Source of the DNA: an uncultured Collinsella sp.
GTDB taxonomy: Bacteria > Actinomycetota > Coriobacteriia > Coriobacteriales > Coriobacteriaceae
Length of the DNA stretch: 8,150 nt
Assembly: GCA_902465465.1 (NCBI GenBank)
Contig: CABQNF010000036.1
Location: 1 to 8,150, forward strand
Direction of reading: 5' to 3'
The notes below the pieces were generated by a model, which saw only the letters and a program-made list of their open reading frames with translations, did not search any database and was not told where the DNA came from. The number at the start of each line of letters is the position of its first letter. The first letter of the stretch is position 1. A program made the position numbers and the translations under genes. Shown one piece after another: positions 6,351-8,150 of this stretch.

Positions 6351-6353
6351 AAT
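6348..6353 (+). promoter_or_regulatory. Possible -10 element of the two-component operon
   Basis: CATAAT matches the -10 consensus at five of six bases and lies about 40 bp before the start codon, a usual distance. The position 17 bp upstream has no good -35; TTGTCA (6301-6306), a five-of-six -35 match, is 41 bp away and cannot pair with it directly. An activator-dependent promoter is possible. Weak call. Confidence 0.3.
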
Positions 6354-6381
6354 GGTGTGGAAGGTGCAAGTTACGCGAAAT

Positions 6382-6387
6382 GGGAGG
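6382..6387 (+). promoter_or_regulatory. Shine-Dalgarno that decides the response-regulator start
   Basis: GGGAGG lies four bases before ATG 6392. The longer in-frame start at 6380 overlaps this site and would add only MGGH before the conserved beginning MALIYVVEDD, so 6392 is the better start. Confidence 0.75.
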
Positions 6388-6391
6388 ACAC

Positions 6392-7063
6392 ATGGCGCTG
6401 ATCTATGTCGTTGAGGACGACGAGCCCATTCGTCGTGAGCTTATCGACATCCTTGCCCGCGCCGGGTTTGAAGTCGAGGCCTGCGAATCGTTTGAGCATG
6501 TCTCGCGCGATATTCTCGCCGCCGCGCCCGACCTGGTGCTGCTCGACCTCACGCTCCCTGTCAAAGACGGCCAGCACATCTGCCATGAGGTCCGTCGCGA
6601 ATCCGAGGTTCCCATCATCGTTCTCACGTCGCGCACGACCGAGATCGACGAGGTCATGGCCATGACGCTCGGCGCGGACGACTTTGTTCCCAAGCCCTAC
6701 AGCGCGCGCGTGCTCGTGGCGCGCATCAACGCACTGCTGCGTCGCACCACGGCGGCAGGCGAGCGCAGCACACTTGTCCACAAGGGGCTGGAGCTCGACC
6801 TCGCCCGCTCCATAATCACCAATACGGCATCCGGCGACAGCACCGAGCTCACCAAAAATGAGCTGCGTATCCTCTCGCTGCTTCTGAGCCGCGCGGGCAA
6901 GATCGTTTCGCGCTCGGCCATCATGCAGGACCTGTGGGACTCCGACGCCTTTGTGGACGACAACACGCTTACCGTCAACATCAACCGCCTGCGCACCACG
7001 CTCGAAAAAATCGGCATCAAGGGGTATTTGACGACGCACCGCGGCCAGGGCTATTCGGTCTAG
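6392..7063 (+). CDS. OmpR/PhoB-family response regulator, Bce-like
   Basis: This 223-aa two-domain transcription factor is activated by phosphorylation from the kinase encoded next to it. The receiver domain (about 1-118) has the acidic pair Asp9-Asp10 in YVVEDD, the phospho-acceptor Asp52 in LLDLTLP, Thr79 in IIVLTS and the conserved Lys101 in FVPKPYSARVLVARINALLR. The winged-helix DNA-binding domain (about 125-223) shows LELDLARSII, LTKNELRILSLLLSRAGKIV, the recognition-helix region NTLTVNINRLRTTL (191-204) and the end GQGYSV. The style of receiver and linker resembles BceR-type regulators of peptide-antibiotic detoxification, an inference supported by the kinase type. The stop codon is nine bases before the kinase start, so the two are co-transcribed. 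Confidence 0.95.
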   Translation: MALIYVVEDDEPIRRELIDILARAGFEVEACESFEHVSRDILAAAPDLVLLDLTLPVKDGQHICHEVRRESEVPIIVLTSRTTEIDEVMAMTLGADDFVPKPYSARVLVARINALLRRTTAAGERSTLVHKGLELDLARSIITNTASGDSTELTKNELRILSLLLSRAGKIVSRSAIMQDLWDSDAFVDDNTLTVNINRLRTTLEKIGIKGYLTTHRGQGYSV

Positions 7064-7072
7064 GGGCCGGCT

Positions 7073-8116
7073 ATGTCGTTTGGCAAATTCTTTAAAGATG
7101 CGCTGCTTCCCGTCGCCGTGTGGACGTGCGGCGTGCTGCTGAGCTGCTTTGTGCTGACGGTCGCCGGCGCACCCGTTTCTATCGTGGTCGTGGCGGTCGG
7201 CGTGTCCTTTATCTTTGGTATGCTCGGCATCGTGATCGAGTACGCACGCCGTCGTCGTTTTCTGCGCCAGCTGGAGCGTGCGGCCGAGGAGCTCGAGAGT
7301 CCCGCATGGGTACAGGAGATGGTGCAATGCCCGACCTATGCCGAGGGCGAGCTCGAGTACGAGGTCTTGCGCCGGGTGGGCAAAGCCGCTTGCGACGAGG
7401 TTGCCGAAGGCCGGCGTCAGACCGATGACTATCGCGACTATATCGAGAGCTGGGTCCACGAGGCCAAGCTGCCCCTGGCGGCGGCTCACCTGATTTTGGA
7501 AAACCTGGACAGCAGCGAAGACGACCTGTCGCGCGTGGACGACCTGGCACGCGAACTTGCCCGCGTGGAGCGCTATATCGACCAGGCGCTCTACTATGCG
7601 CGCTCGGAGGTTGTGGAGCGCGATTACCTGATTCGACGTTGGAACCTCAAGGCTCTGGTGACGGGCGCAATCAAGGCCAATGCGCGTGAGCTCATCGCGG
7701 CACACGTGGCGCCGGTGTGCGAGAACCTCGACTTTGAGGTCTTTACCGACGAGAAGTGGCTCGAGTTTATTCTGGGCCAGCTCATTCAGAACAGCATTAA
7801 ATATGCGCGTGAGGACGGCGCAAAGATCGTGTTTTCGGGTGCGTTGCTGGACGAGGGTCTGGCAAGCGAGCGCATCGAGCTCACCGTTGCGGACAACGGC
7901 TGTGGCGTTTGTGCGGCAGACCTGCCGCGCGTGTTCGAGAAGGGCTTTACCGGCGACAACGGCCGCACCACCAAGCGTGCAACGGGTATTGGCCTCTACC
8001 TGGTGGCGCGCCTGTGCTCCAAGATGGGCATCGACGTCACCGCGGCATCGGAGCCGGGCGAAGGCTTCGTCGTCACGTTCGCCTTCTCAACCAACAAGTT
8101 TCAATACTTCGAGTAA
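7073..8116 (+). CDS. Bce-like intramembrane-sensing histidine kinase
   Basis: This is a 347-aa membrane kinase that autophosphorylates and passes phosphate to the preceding regulator. Two membrane helices (about 11-31 and 36-57) are separated by only about four residues, so there is essentially no outside sensor domain, and the Arg-rich YARRRR marks the cytoplasmic side. The dimerisation/phospho-acceptor site is SWVHEAKLPLAA with His129, the HExKxP form usual in BceS-type kinases. The ATPase domain has the N box QLIQNSIKYA (Asn240), VADNGCGV (Asp274), the F box RVFEKGFTG (286-294), and ATGIGLYLVARLCSKMG (303-319). AGGGG (7062-7066), overlapping the upstream stop codon, is six bases before ATG. 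Such kinases usually sense the load of a partner ABC transporter rather than the drug itself; that transporter is not in view and may lie just downstream. Confidence 0.93.
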   Translation: MSFGKFFKDALLPVAVWTCGVLLSCFVLTVAGAPVSIVVVAVGVSFIFGMLGIVIEYARRRRFLRQLERAAEELESPAWVQEMVQCPTYAEGELEYEVLRRVGKAACDEVAEGRRQTDDYRDYIESWVHEAKLPLAAAHLILENLDSSEDDLSRVDDLARELARVERYIDQALYYARSEVVERDYLIRRWNLKALVTGAIKANARELIAAHVAPVCENLDFEVFTDEKWLEFILGQLIQNSIKYAREDGAKIVFSGALLDEGLASERIELTVADNGCGVCAADLPRVFEKGFTGDNGRTTKRATGIGLYLVARLCSKMGIDVTAASEPGEGFVVTFAFSTNKFQYFE

Positions 8117-8150
8117 CGCACACGGCAGATGTCCGCCTCAAACAAAACGT
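8117..8150. other. Downstream flank of the kinase gene
   Basis: These 34 bases to the end of the window show no start codon with a ribosome site, no stem with a T-run and no repeat. Whether the operon continues cannot be told from here. Confidence 0.3.

Noticed and set aside
6371..7705. 444-codon open frame on the minus strand opposite the two-component genes
   Set aside because: It shadows the response regulator and kinase, both certain by motif content.
1..8150. CRISPR arrays, insertion sequences, tRNA or rRNA genes, phage or toxin-antitoxin modules
   Set aside because: No regularly spaced repeats, transposase motifs, cloverleaf sequences or conserved rRNA stretches were seen on either strand.

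Overview
The window reads as an ordinary chromosomal stretch of a high-GC Actinobacteria-type genome. Codons mostly end in G or C, Shine-Dalgarno sites are strong, and the gene set (bifunctional PurH, a PucR-type regulator, a Bce-like two-component system) fits the Coriobacteriia, and most resembles Collinsella. That placement is an inference from protein and codon style, not a database match. No mobile element, CRISPR array, rRNA or tRNA was seen.

Layout, left to right: (1) 1-193 is the leader of purH and carries two short tandem repeats. (2) purH (194-1801, +) encodes the enzyme for the last two steps of de novo IMP synthesis and is followed by a clear intrinsic terminator. (3) An unrecognised acidic protein of about 244 aa (1883-2617, +) converges on (4) a PucR-family regulator (2636-3817, -) with only 18 bp between the two stop codons. 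(5) An AT-rich divergent intergenic region (about 3818-4034) holds a 7-bp inverted repeat with 22-bp centre spacing and a plausible promoter. (6) The divergent two-gene operon encodes an ornithine cyclodeaminase/mu-crystallin-family oxidoreductase (4035-5066) and a fold-type I PLP aminotransferase (5091-6221), and it ends at a strong terminator. (7) A 38-nt near-perfect stem-loop lies upstream of (8) an OmpR-type response regulator (6392-7063) and a Bce-like intramembrane-sensing histidine kinase (7073-8116). The last 34 bases hold nothing recognisable; in this type of system an ABC transporter gene often follows, and it would lie outside the window.

How the genes work together: the most cohesive unit is regulator, OCD-family enzyme and aminotransferase. 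The divergent PucR-type gene is the natural candidate to control the two enzymes, which together could interconvert an amino acid, its keto acid or cyclic imine, and a reduced or cyclised product. Known PucR-family regulators of proline use (PutR) and alanine dehydrogenase (AdeR) in Bacillus make amino-acid control plausible, but the substrate cannot be read from the sequence. The kinase and regulator probably answer to cell-envelope stress such as antimicrobial peptides. PurH is housekeeping. I did not find a clear-cut novel system; the best leads are the PucR/OCD/aminotransferase module, its candidate operator, the stem-loop at 6313-6350, and the unrecognised protein at 1883-2617.
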